This document shows positions 34,568 to 42,267 of a stretch of 53,605 bases of DNA, piece by piece (the first letter of the stretch is position 1; each line of letters starts with the position of its first letter). Under the pieces are notes generated by a model. It had not been told where the DNA came from, ran no database searches, and worked only from the letters and a program-made list of their open reading frames with translations. A program made the translations under genes and the position numbers. Source of the DNA: Smithella sp. SCADC (lineage in GTDB: Bacteria > Desulfobacterota > Syntrophia > Syntrophales > Smithellaceae); contig JQDQ01000001.1 in NCBI GenBank assembly GCA_000747625.2, positions 1-53,605 of the forward strand, read 5' to 3'.

Positions 34568-37075
34568 ATGGCAGAGCCAGCAAAAAATATTAGTATTCAA
34601 GAACTAGAAAAAAAGCAAGAATGGTGGTGGGCCGCAGAGAAAAAACGGTCGAAGAGATTGGATTATCTCCGGAAGGCCATGTGGAAGAAAGGGGCGATCG
34701 GTGGACTTTATCCGGCCGGATTACAGGTTGATCTGGAGGAGTGTCAGTTGGATACCGCAAAGGCGCGGGAGCTGGAAAATGCACCTGACCCTTATGTCGT
34801 CAAGTATGCCAAGATTTTTGCTCATTACCTGGATAACAAGACGATTTTTATCACCGATAAGGCCCAGCTCGTTAGTTATGTGGGCAGCCTGCCCAATACA
34901 ATCGGGTGGAATCCAACCACAGCCTCGATGGTTAATCTGGAAGTTCTCAATGATTCTTCGGCCCTCCCTGAGCCTCTTGATGCGAGTCTGAAGGTAATCA
35001 ATGAGGTGGCCGCTTACTGGGCCGGAAAAGCCGATGCCGATCGAATGATGCCCCGTGTGGACATGACCGACGTAATGAAGGTTCTCTCCGGCACGATCGG
35101 GTGGGGTAGCGCAGTCGCCAGGTTGGGTTATTCCGGCAAGGATTATGAGTACATCATGACCGGCAAGCGGGGATTTGAAGACGTCATTGCTGAAATCGAC
35201 GAGAATATGGATAAGGCGGACGCCCAGGCCCACATGCCGGCTGCCAACAAGGAAATTGGCGCTCTGTATGACAAGATGAACACGTGGGAGGCTATGAAGA
35301 TAACTCTCGAAGCCGGTATCCGCCATGCGCAGCGCTATGCGCGCCTGGCCAGAATCATTGCGGAGAATTTCGAGACCGACAATAAGCGCAAGGAAGAACT
35401 CTTGCAGATCGCCAATTGCTGCGAACGGGTACCGGCCAAGCCGCCCCGGACACTCCAGGAGTCGCTCCAGTATGACCTTTTCATCCAGAACTTCAGCCGG
35501 ACAGAGGCCGTCGAAGGCTCCTGGCCCGCACGGCCGGACTACTATCACGGTCAGTATTATGACAAGGACGTCAACATTGACAAACGCATTACAAAAGAAG
35601 AGGCCATGGATCTGGTCGGTGAGTTTCTGATCCGGGCTGCCGAGGTCTCACAGTACAAGCCCAAATGGGCTCGGGAAGGATTGCAGGGCATAGAAGGAAC
35701 ATGGGTCTGGACTCTGGGCGGAGTGAAACAGGACGGCAGCGACGCCTGCAACGACATGACGATCGCGCTGCTTCAGGCCGCCCGTCTGGTCAGGGTTGCC
35801 AACCCGACCTTCAGTTTCCGCTGGCACCCCAAAGTCAAGGAAGAAGTCCTGCGTGAATGTTTCGAATGCATCCGCCAGGGTCTGGGTTACCCATCCATGC
35901 GCAACGACCCGCTCCTGATCGCTAATTCCATGCATTGGCACGGACACCCCATCGAGGAGGCCCGCACCTGGGTGCATCAGGCCTGCATGTCACCGTGTCC
36001 CACTACCAAGCGCGGTTTCCAGCCCATGCGTATGGCTAGCGCCACGGCCAACTGCGCCAAGATCATCGAGTACGTCTTTACCAGCGGCTTCGACCCTGCG
36101 GTCAGCATGCAGATCGGGGCTGAAACGCCCGATGCGGCCACCTTCACCAGTTTTGAGCAGGTATACGCGGCCTGGATCACCCAGATGAAGACCATCTTCA
36201 GTATCCTGACCCGTGCGGTGAACCGGGCCAGAATACTAGGCGCCGAACTTACCCCGCGGCCTTTCCTGTCGGCCGTCTCCGAGCGCTCAGTCGAAAGCGG
36301 CCTGGATGTTTTGACTCCTTCGATCAGCCAGGGTAATTCCTGGATAACAGCCTTTACCTGGGTGGAAAACGCCGACAGCCTGGCGGCGATCAAAAAACTG
36401 GTTTTCGAGGAAAAGAAATACACCATGGCCGAGCTCAAGAAGGCCCTCGCCGACGATTGGCAGGGACATGAGGAAATGCGTTTGGATTTCGTTAAAAATG
36501 CGCCTAAATGGGGCAATGATGATGACTATGTCGACAAAATCATGCTCAGGTGCCTGCATGATTGTGCCGTTTTCTCACACGAACTGAAAGATCCTATGGG
36601 GAACAACTGGCCGATTCTGCCGGAAAACGTCAGCGGTAATATTCACTATGCCAATGTCGTGGGCGCCTTGCCCAGCGGCCGCAGAAGAGGAGATGCCCTG
36701 TATGACGGCGGTATTTCTCCCGGGCCGGGACTCGATAAGAAGGGACCAACCGCGGTTCTGAAATCATGTGGCAAGATAGACCATATCACCGACGGCCGGG
36801 CATTCCTGTTGAACCAGAGATTGTCTCCCACTCAGCTTGCCGGAGAAAAAGGATACTCTTTCTGGAAATCATATATGGACACCTGGTACAATCTTGGACT
36901 GGATCACATCCAGTTCAACTGCGTATCCGACGAGACGCTGAGAAGCGCTCAAAGAGAGCCTGAAAAATATCAGGAAGTTATCGTCAGGGTAGCTGGATAC
37001 AGCGCGCACTTTGTGGATATCAGCCGCAAGACGCAGGACAACATTATTCAGCGTACTGTTCAAGGGATTGGATAA
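34568..37075 (+). CDS. assA: glycyl radical enzyme, alkylsuccinate synthase large subunit
   Basis: This 835-residue enzyme adds fumarate to an unactivated C-H bond. The radical Gly is Gly810 in VRVAGYSAHFV; the catalytic Cys is most likely Cys473 in HQACMSPCPTTK. The N-terminus, WWWAAEKKRSKRLDYLRKAM, is of the BssA/AssA/NmsA group, not of pyruvate formate-lyase or diol dehydratase. Segments MHWHGH, RTWVHQ, TWVENA, FECIRQGL and APKWGNDD agree with those I remember as targets of assA primers, while BssA has APKFGNDD. This favours alkane over toluene as substrate, though isopropyl- or methylnaphthalene-type substrates are not excluded. The gene is richer in G+C than the housekeeping genes. Confidence 0.9.
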   Translation: MAEPAKNISIQELEKKQEWWWAAEKKRSKRLDYLRKAMWKKGAIGGLYPAGLQVDLEECQLDTAKARELENAPDPYVVKYAKIFAHYLDNKTIFITDKAQLVSYVGSLPNTIGWNPTTASMVNLEVLNDSSALPEPLDASLKVINEVAAYWAGKADADRMMPRVDMTDVMKVLSGTIGWGSAVARLGYSGKDYEYIMTGKRGFEDVIAEIDENMDKADAQAHMPAANKEIGALYDKMNTWEAMKITLEAGIRHAQRYARLARIIAENFETDNKRKEELLQIANCCERVPAKPPRTLQESLQYDLFIQNFSRTEAVEGSWPARPDYYHGQYYDKDVNIDKRITKEEAMDLVGEFLIRAAEVSQYKPKWAREGLQGIEGTWVWTLGGVKQDGSDACNDMTIALLQAARLVRVANPTFSFRWHPKVKEEVLRECFECIRQGLGYPSMRNDPLLIANSMHWHGHPIEEARTWVHQACMSPCPTTKRGFQPMRMASATANCAKIIEYVFTSGFDPAVSMQIGAETPDAATFTSFEQVYAAWITQMKTIFSILTRAVNRARILGAELTPRPFLSAVSERSVESGLDVLTPSISQGNSWITAFTWVENADSLAAIKKLVFEEKKYTMAELKKALADDWQGHEEMRLDFVKNAPKWGNDDDYVDKIMLRCLHDCAVFSHELKDPMGNNWPILPENVSGNIHYANVVGALPSGRRRGDALYDGGISPGPGLDKKGPTAVLKSCGKIDHITDGRAFLLNQRLSPTQLAGEKGYSFWKSYMDTWYNLGLDHIQFNCVSDETLRSAQREPEKYQEVIVRVAGYSAHFVDISRKTQDNIIQRTVQGIG

Positions 37076-37090
37076 TTAAAACTAAATAAG

Positions 37091-37111
37091 GGGGGGTGCC
37101 ACTTGGCCCCC
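37091..37111 (+). promoter_or_regulatory. GC-rich hairpin between assA and assB
   Basis: GGGGG at 37091-37095 pairs with CCCCC at 37107-37111, and an inner TGCC/GG can extend it. It stands 16 bases after the assA stop without a U-tract. It could protect the assA message or reduce downstream reading. Confidence 0.4.
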
Positions 37112-37153
37112 TCCTCTAACTGAAAAGAAAATAGGAAAAAGGAGATACTATTC

Positions 37154-37522
37154 ATGGCAAGAATGAGCAGAGATAGTTTTTCAAAAGCTACGGGGGTATT
37201 TGGCATGACCGCGGAGAATCTGGAAAAAGAGATCCATGCCGATCAGGTTCCCGAAAAGAACTGTGGGGTATGCAAGCACTTTCTGGAAAACACCTATGCG
37301 AGCGACGGAAGGGGAACCTGTAGCTTGCTCAAAGATGGTTCCGATATCACCAGCGATCCTCCAGTTTTTAATTTGGAGGAAAAAAACGGATATATGCTGA
37401 GAATCCTTACCGATGCCTCCAAGTGTACATATTTTGAAAAAATGGAATTCATCGATCATGACGGCACGGAATGCAGCGATCCCATGTACCGTCGCTCGAT
37501 GAGGCAACTCCAGGATAAGTAA
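37154..37522 (+). CDS. assB: small subunit of the fumarate-adding enzyme (BssB/AssB-like)
   Basis: This 122-residue protein has a four-Cys arrangement in its second half: NCGVCKHF, GTCSLL and KCTYFEK, which matches the BssB-type subunit with a [4Fe-4S] cluster that covers the large subunit and gates its conformational change. It follows assA by about 80 bases, with an AAAGGAG box before the ATG. The position alpha-then-beta is conserved in bss and ass operons. Confidence 0.83.
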   Translation: MARMSRDSFSKATGVFGMTAENLEKEIHADQVPEKNCGVCKHFLENTYASDGRGTCSLLKDGSDITSDPPVFNLEEKNGYMLRILTDASKCTYFEKMEFIDHDGTECSDPMYRRSMRQLQDK

Positions 37523-37560
37523 AAATTCATCAACCCACAGATACAAAGGAGAAAGAAGAT

Positions 37561-37776
37561 ATGAAATGCGTAGAATGTAATTTCGATGGTCCTATCGATA
37601 AATTCCGTTACCTGTATAATGCCCGGATCGATTCATCGATGACCTTACGGCAGTGTCCCAATTGTCAGGCCTGGCTGGCCGTGGATGAACTGACCGGCGC
37701 TGTTAAACAGAAGGTCGGTTTGGGCGAAGCTCCCTGGGGCAAGTCGGCCGGCATCGAGGGTTTGGCAACAGATTAA
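37561..37776 (+). CDS. small zinc-ribbon protein, possible fourth subunit (MasB-like)
   Basis: This 71-residue protein starts MKCVECNFDGPIDKF and has a second CPNC pair at about residues 39-42, so it is a four-Cys zinc ribbon. The alkane operon mas of strain HxN1 is described as having an extra small subunit beside the three known from bss, and this gene could be its counterpart. It is 38 bases after assB and has an AAAGGAG box. I cannot show homology to MasB from memory, so the symbol is left empty. Confidence 0.7.
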   Translation: MKCVECNFDGPIDKFRYLYNARIDSSMTLRQCPNCQAWLAVDELTGAVKQKVGLGEAPWGKSAGIEGLATD

Positions 37777-37828
37777 CGTTTGATAAGTTATCGGTTAACT
37801 AAGAGTTTCCATACCAGGAGGTGCGGTT

Positions 37829-38167
37829 ATGGATATGACTTGTCATGTTTGCGGCCATACGGCCAGTTATATTGAGTTTGCCTATCTATGCAAGGCGGGG
37901 TGACCGGCTTGCGGAGAGTCGGATCTGCGGCGATGTCCAGCCTGCGGAGCCCAATGCGTTTTCTCGCGTGCCGAGAGCCTGAAAGATGAAGAAGTCCAGA
38001 TGAAAGAGCTTGCTGAAAAATTGGCCGGTATAGTTAAAAGTCCGGATCCGCAGGTCATGGCGGAAGCCAGGAATTTACTTGAACGGTTGTACAAAATGAA
38101 TCAGCGCTGGAATATTCCGTCCCTGCAACAATTTCTAAAGGAACGGCAGCGCGAGTTGTTTATGTAA
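37829..38167 (+). CDS. small Cys-rich protein with in-frame UGA, candidate selenoprotein
   Basis: The gene starts at ATG 37829 behind CCAGGAGG and would be 112 residues if the TGA at 37901-37903 is read as an amino acid (position 25). Coding pattern continues without break to TAA at 38165. The protein has CHVC (5-8), then CKAG-TGA-PACG, so the UGA takes the place of the first Cys of a CxxC pair; a CPACGAQC follows. Just after the UGA the RNA can form a 7-bp stem (UUGCGGA/UCUGCGG) with an 8-base loop that starts with G. The second half is helical and charged. A plain nonsense mutation is the alternative. Family unknown to me. Confidence 0.6.
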
Positions 38168-38261
38168 GGGCGGGGCCTTACCTCGCCCCTATGACAATCA
38201 TGGGCTCATAAGGAGATCATGAAGGAGAGGCGGCCCCTGTGTGCTGCTATAAGGAGGATGG

Positions 38262-39143
38262 ATGAGCGGACGCAATGTCATATCACAACAGAAACACTCC
38301 GGGCGCTTTGATCCGGGTTTGGCTATACCCGAAGCCGAGGCGCATTTTTTCCTGCCTAGCGAAGTGATTGTTAATTTGGAAATGATAGCCAAGCTCTCTG
38401 AGCGCCATCCGGTTAATTGTCTTGTGGCGGGCAAACAGGGGTGTGGCAAGTCAACACTTGTTCGTCAGTTTGCCGCTCGCCAGCGAAGACCACTGGCAAC
38501 CTTTCAGGTTGGTATACTTTCCGAACCTGGTCAGTTGTTTGGCGAACACAGACTTAAAGACGGAAAAACCTATTATCAGGAATTTCTTTTTCCTCAGGCC
38601 ATTCAAACCCCGGGATGTGTTATCCACCTGGAGGAAATTAACCGCCCCGAACATCCGAAGGCCTTAAACATGCTGTTTTCAGTTCTCGCTGAAGACCGTA
38701 GGGTATTTCTTGATGAACTGGGCGAAATCAAGGTGGCCCCAGGTGTTGTGTTTTTTGCTACCCTGAACGAGGGAGAAGAGTTTGTCGGGACAGAGATGCT
38801 TGATGCGGCGCTAAGTGACCGCTTCTATGTCACTGCGCTTGATTATCTGCCGCAAGAAGTGGAGACCAAAGTACTACACCTCAAAGGTGGTGTAGATGAG
38901 GCTACTGCCCTCACCATTGTCAATGTGGCCAACCGCCTGCGAGGCAACAAACACGAACCCATGATAATTTCTACCCGGCATGCTCTGATGATTGCTGAAA
39001 TGGTGCATTGCGGAGCATCGGTCAAACAAGCCTTCATCCACAGCCTGCAGATGAATAAAAATATTTTGGAGACGGTACTGCTTTCTCTGCATGTGGAACT
39101 GGGTCTTAAGGAACACGACGGCAATGAGTATCAACCCTATTGA
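38262..39143 (+). CDS. assE: MoxR-type AAA+ ATPase (BssE-like chaperone)
   Basis: This 293-residue AAA+ ATPase has Walker A at residues 57-65 (GKQGCGKST), an altered Walker B IHLEEINRP, and FFATLNEGEEFVGTEMLDAALSDRF with the arginine-finger region. It is of the MoxR/NorQ/CbbQ group, which remodels metalloenzymes together with a VWA protein. BssE, from toluene operons, is of the same type and stands in the same place after the small subunit. It probably helps assemble, activate or reactivate the glycyl radical enzyme. Confidence 0.85.
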   Translation: MSGRNVISQQKHSGRFDPGLAIPEAEAHFFLPSEVIVNLEMIAKLSERHPVNCLVAGKQGCGKSTLVRQFAARQRRPLATFQVGILSEPGQLFGEHRLKDGKTYYQEFLFPQAIQTPGCVIHLEEINRPEHPKALNMLFSVLAEDRRVFLDELGEIKVAPGVVFFATLNEGEEFVGTEMLDAALSDRFYVTALDYLPQEVETKVLHLKGGVDEATALTIVNVANRLRGNKHEPMIISTRHALMIAEMVHCGASVKQAFIHSLQMNKNILETVLLSLHVELGLKEHDGNEYQPY

Positions 39144-40845
39144 GGAGTCAATAGTGGCAGGCGTAGAATATTCTAATCCCACTAAACCTCCTGTCCAAGA
39201 GGGGCTTTCCTCCTACTGGCGGCGTAACACCTCAACCGTAGAGTCTGTGGAGTTGGCCAATCTGCTGGGTGCTCTGCGCAAGATCACCGGTTATTTGGGA
39301 GATAATATAGGTACAGTTGCCTATGCCGGTTTGGCCGGTGGCAAAGATTCAACCATTATTATAGATCCGGATACGGTAATGGGTCACTACCCTGTACCTG
39401 CCGTACAGTTTGACCAGGTGGCTGGTATTGTCATCCATGAGGCTCTGCATCAGGTGGCGTGGACTGAGCATATGTGGCGTTGCCTCAAGCAGGACGATCT
39501 GCGAATGGCCGATTTGCCGCGTCTGCATAGGCTTGTTGAAACGGCTGAAGATATTTATATCGAAAATACCATCAGCGGAAACTTGGGATTATATCTGGCT
39601 GCGGCCAGGGCCAGGCACTTGAGGGTGTCTTTTCCAGGGCGTCCATCGGTCGATGCCTTGATGAAATTATGGTGGGCCATAACCTGGAACAAGAATTGTA
39701 AAATAGCGGACGAAGTTTATACAAAGCCTTTGGTGGTGTTGAAAGAACTGACAGAACATCTCAAAGACGTGGCCTGGGACGGCGGGGGAGTTACTCAACG
39801 CTGCGAACACAGGGCAAAGCTTTATCGTGCTACCTGGGAGCGAGTCGCTCCCATGTTGGGCGGATTAATTCTTAACAATAAGCGCATGGCGTGGTTTCCC
39901 ACTGGAGAGGCGCGCGCGGTAGCTCCGGGCAAAGCTTCTTTCAATGGGGCAAAACCCCTGGAGCCGGAATTGCAGCGCGCCATTGAGATACAGTTGGCAG
40001 CTTCTTCCACAGACATCACAGCGCTCATTGCGGAAGCGGCGGGAACGCAGGAAGTAGTGCCGACTTCACGGTGGGACTTTCACATCCCGGCTCACCCAGT
40101 AATAGACAGGGGACTTGTCGGACGCCTGAAAATGTTGTTTTTAGGATATTCCGAACGGGAGAAGATAACCAGCCGTGGTTTGAATGCGGGCCGGATTGAT
40201 ACCCGGCGTCTCTACCGTGCAGCCAGTACCGGTCGCTGTTTCAAGGCAATTGAGAGCCGGCCGGCTATGGATTGGAACGTTACACTTCTGGCCGATGCCA
40301 GCGGATCAATGACCGGCACCAAATGGCGCATGGTCGAGAATACAGTCGCTGCCATTCATAGCGCTCTGGTCGGCTACCGTAATCATTTCCTCGCCTACGG
40401 CTATTTCGAGATGGATGGTGTCCTGATGGTTTCCAACTTGATTAAAGGAGACAGGCTGCTGTCATTACCGCCCTATGGTCAGACTGCTTCTGGTCAGGCC
40501 ATCATAGCTGCCGCCCTGAGCATGCCCCGCGATAAACGCCGCAAACTCCTGATCCATGTGACAGACGGCGAATCCAATTTCGGACTGCCTGTGCAGGCCG
40601 GCATTGATTTTTGTCATCGGGAACATATCACGCTGATTACTCTGGGCTGCGGCTGCAAAGACAAGTCAGTCATGCGGGATCAATACGGCAATACTATTCA
40701 ATTCATACAAAGTTTCCGTCAGTTGCCCCATGCCGTCGAGAGGTTGCTGCGCTGGTCTTTTATGAGAGCTCCCGGAAACCTTGGCAGCAAACATGCCCGT
40801 GGGAACATTCTTTTAAAAGATGAAGGCTGCGATGAACCTGAATAA
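39124..40845 (+). CDS. VWA-domain partner of the MoxR-type ATPase (NorD/CbbO-like)
   Basis: This protein of about 573 residues ends with a von Willebrand factor A domain whose MIDAS motif is DASGSMTG (Asp at about residue 391), followed by a Thr/Asp-containing VTDGESNFG. The N-terminal half includes an HEALHQVAW segment that looks like an HExxH-type metal site. The frame opens at 39091, but ATG 39124 has an AAGGA box and overlaps the ATPase end by 20 bases, so coupling is likely. NorQ/NorD and CbbQ/CbbO pairs work the same way; the client here should be the AssABC complex. Confidence 0.8.
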   Translation: MSINPIEESIVAGVEYSNPTKPPVQEGLSSYWRRNTSTVESVELANLLGALRKITGYLGDNIGTVAYAGLAGGKDSTIIIDPDTVMGHYPVPAVQFDQVAGIVIHEALHQVAWTEHMWRCLKQDDLRMADLPRLHRLVETAEDIYIENTISGNLGLYLAAARARHLRVSFPGRPSVDALMKLWWAITWNKNCKIADEVYTKPLVVLKELTEHLKDVAWDGGGVTQRCEHRAKLYRATWERVAPMLGGLILNNKRMAWFPTGEARAVAPGKASFNGAKPLEPELQRAIEIQLAASSTDITALIAEAAGTQEVVPTSRWDFHIPAHPVIDRGLVGRLKMLFLGYSEREKITSRGLNAGRIDTRRLYRAASTGRCFKAIESRPAMDWNVTLLADASGSMTGTKWRMVENTVAAIHSALVGYRNHFLAYGYFEMDGVLMVSNLIKGDRLLSLPPYGQTASGQAIIAAALSMPRDKRRKLLIHVTDGESNFGLPVQAGIDFCHREHITLITLGCGCKDKSVMRDQYGNTIQFIQSFRQLPHAVERLLRWSFMRAPGNLGSKHARGNILLKDEGCDEPE

Positions 40846-40905
40846 CCTGTAAAAAAGATCCAAAGGTTCGAAGATTGAACTATAGGATGAGTTTCCGCGA
40901 ATATA

Positions 40906-40926
40906 GCCTTTAAAAGTTTTAAAGGC
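40906..40926 (+). promoter_or_regulatory. perfect hairpin between VWA gene and flavin-protein gene
   Basis: GCCTTTAAAA-G-TTTTAAAGGC is a perfect 21-base inverted repeat. No U-tract follows, so it may be an operator or a processing hairpin and need not end transcription. Confidence 0.4.
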
Positions 40927-40982
40927 ACAGTAATAATTAAAACAAATGATTTAAACTAAACAATCAGGAAAGGAGATAAGTA

Positions 40983-41393
40983 ATGAAGATCAGTGAGACT
41001 GTAAAAAAATGCTTAGAAACAGAAGGCAAGACCAGTATGCTGGCTACTTCGGACAAATCCGGTAAAGTAAATGTGGCTATGTTTGGTTCATTAATGCTTG
41101 TGGATGATTCTTCGGTGCTGGTTATGCTGGGCGACAACCGGTCGTTTAGCAATCTGAAAGAGAACCCCCAGGCAGCATGTATAATTACGCTCCCTGGCAA
41201 GGGCGGTATGGCTACCCAGGGTTGCAGACTTTACATGAAAGTTCGCACCATTCAGGAGGAAGGTGAAAAATTTAAAGAGGTCAAGGAAAAAATCAGAGCC
41301 AAAATCGGTGGTGGCGCCGATATGCTTATGCACTTGGTGATGTTTGACATTGTAGAAGCCCGTCCGATTCTCGACTTGGGACAGGGAATATAA
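40983..41393 (+). CDS. pyridoxamine-5'-phosphate-oxidase-like split-barrel flavoprotein
   Basis: This 136-residue protein is a single split-barrel domain that normally binds FMN. Typical segments are SMLATSDKSGKVNVAMFGSL and MLGDNRSFSNLKENPQAACI. Such proteins act as small oxidoreductases or FMN/F420 binders and are common among anaerobes. AGGAAAGGAG precedes the ATG. It follows the AAA/VWA pair and comes before the crotonase gene at 37 bases. A paralogous fragment lies at the end of the IS91 debris (about 26490-26604). Confidence 0.8.
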   Translation: MKISETVKKCLETEGKTSMLATSDKSGKVNVAMFGSLMLVDDSSVLVMLGDNRSFSNLKENPQAACIITLPGKGGMATQGCRLYMKVRTIQEEGEKFKEVKEKIRAKIGGGADMLMHLVMFDIVEARPILDLGQGI

Positions 41394-41430
41394 AAAAATT
41401 AACTAAAATTAAATTAATACGGGAAAATTC

Positions 41431-42243
41431 ATGAGCAAACAAGCAATCCTTTTAACAGAATTAAAATCCGGCATCGGCACCCTTACCTTCAACAGACCTG
41501 AACGAAAAAATTCCCTTTCTCCGGAATTGCTGATGCTGATCCACAACAAGCTTCAGGAATGGCGCAACTCCAATGAGGTGCGTGTTGTGATCATTACCGG
41601 CGGAACAGGAAAGGCGTTTTCATCGGGCTATGAAATTGGTTCCATTCCCACGGAAATGCCTACTGATATGAGCCCGGAGACGATCAAAATGATCAGGGCG
41701 CAAAATCCGTTGGAACTGGCAATGAAAAGTGTGGAAGAGTTTCCCTGCCCCACCATTGCCATGATGAACGGATATGCTTTCGGCGCAGGCCTGAACATGT
41801 GCATGTGTTGTGACCTGAGGATTGCGCAGTCCGATATCAGTGTGGGCATGCCACCGGCAAAACTGGGCCTGGTCTATCATCCGGATGGTCTCAGACAATT
41901 TATCGATGTGGTCGGCATGGCAAGAACCCGTGAAATATTTTTTACAGCCAGAACATATAAAGGAGCAGAATTACTCCAGATGGGTCTGGCCGACCGTCTT
42001 GTCCAACCGGAAGAACTGCAAAAAGTTACTTATGAGCTTGCCGAAGAAATAGCGGCCAATGCACCGCTTACGGTCAAAGGTACAAAAAAGATAATGGGCA
42101 TGTTCAAGGAGCGTATGCGCCTTACGGAAGAACAGACAGCCGAAGCAGATGCGCTCAACCACGAAGCGTATAATTCTGATGACATTAAAGAGGGTATGAT
42201 TGCCTTCTTCGAGAAGCGTAAACCGAATTTTCAAGGAAAATAA
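41431..42243 (+). CDS. crotonase-superfamily protein, candidate alkylmalonyl-CoA decarboxylase
   Basis: This 270-residue crotonase-fold protein has the oxyanion-hole segments AFSSGYEIG and MMNGYAFGAGLNM. The Glu that activates water in enoyl-CoA hydratase (PEI-x-LG) is absent; the sequence is MPPAKLGLVYHPDG, with Ala143. The Tyr149 falls where E. coli methylmalonyl-CoA decarboxylase (YgfG/ScpB) has Tyr140, and Tyr67 replaces its His66. Spacing of FS-G-x-[DE]-I and NLG/KLG-x2-Y fits the decarboxylase better than a hydratase. In a pathway that must decarboxylate an alkylmalonyl-CoA, this is the most attractive candidate. Isomerase or hydratase activity stays possible. Confidence 0.7.
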   Translation: MSKQAILLTELKSGIGTLTFNRPERKNSLSPELLMLIHNKLQEWRNSNEVRVVIITGGTGKAFSSGYEIGSIPTEMPTDMSPETIKMIRAQNPLELAMKSVEEFPCPTIAMMNGYAFGAGLNMCMCCDLRIAQSDISVGMPPAKLGLVYHPDGLRQFIDVVGMARTREIFFTARTYKGAELLQMGLADRLVQPEELQKVTYELAEEIAANAPLTVKGTKKIMGMFKERMRLTEEQTAEADALNHEAYNSDDIKEGMIAFFEKRKPNFQGK

Positions 42244-42267
42244 TAGCAAAAGAAGGAGGAAAGAAAC

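Noticed and set aside
34721-35548. 275-codon open frame on the minus strand inside assA
   Set aside because: It is the antisense shadow of a G+C-rich coding gene, has no ribosome-binding site, and resembles no family.
34568-37075. Reading the large glycyl radical enzyme as benzylsuccinate synthase (BssA) or pyruvate formate-lyase
   Set aside because: The N-terminal WWW region and the small subunits exclude pyruvate formate-lyase. Motifs such as APKWGNDD, TWVENA and RTWVHQ fit AssA better than BssA, although only a tree can settle this.
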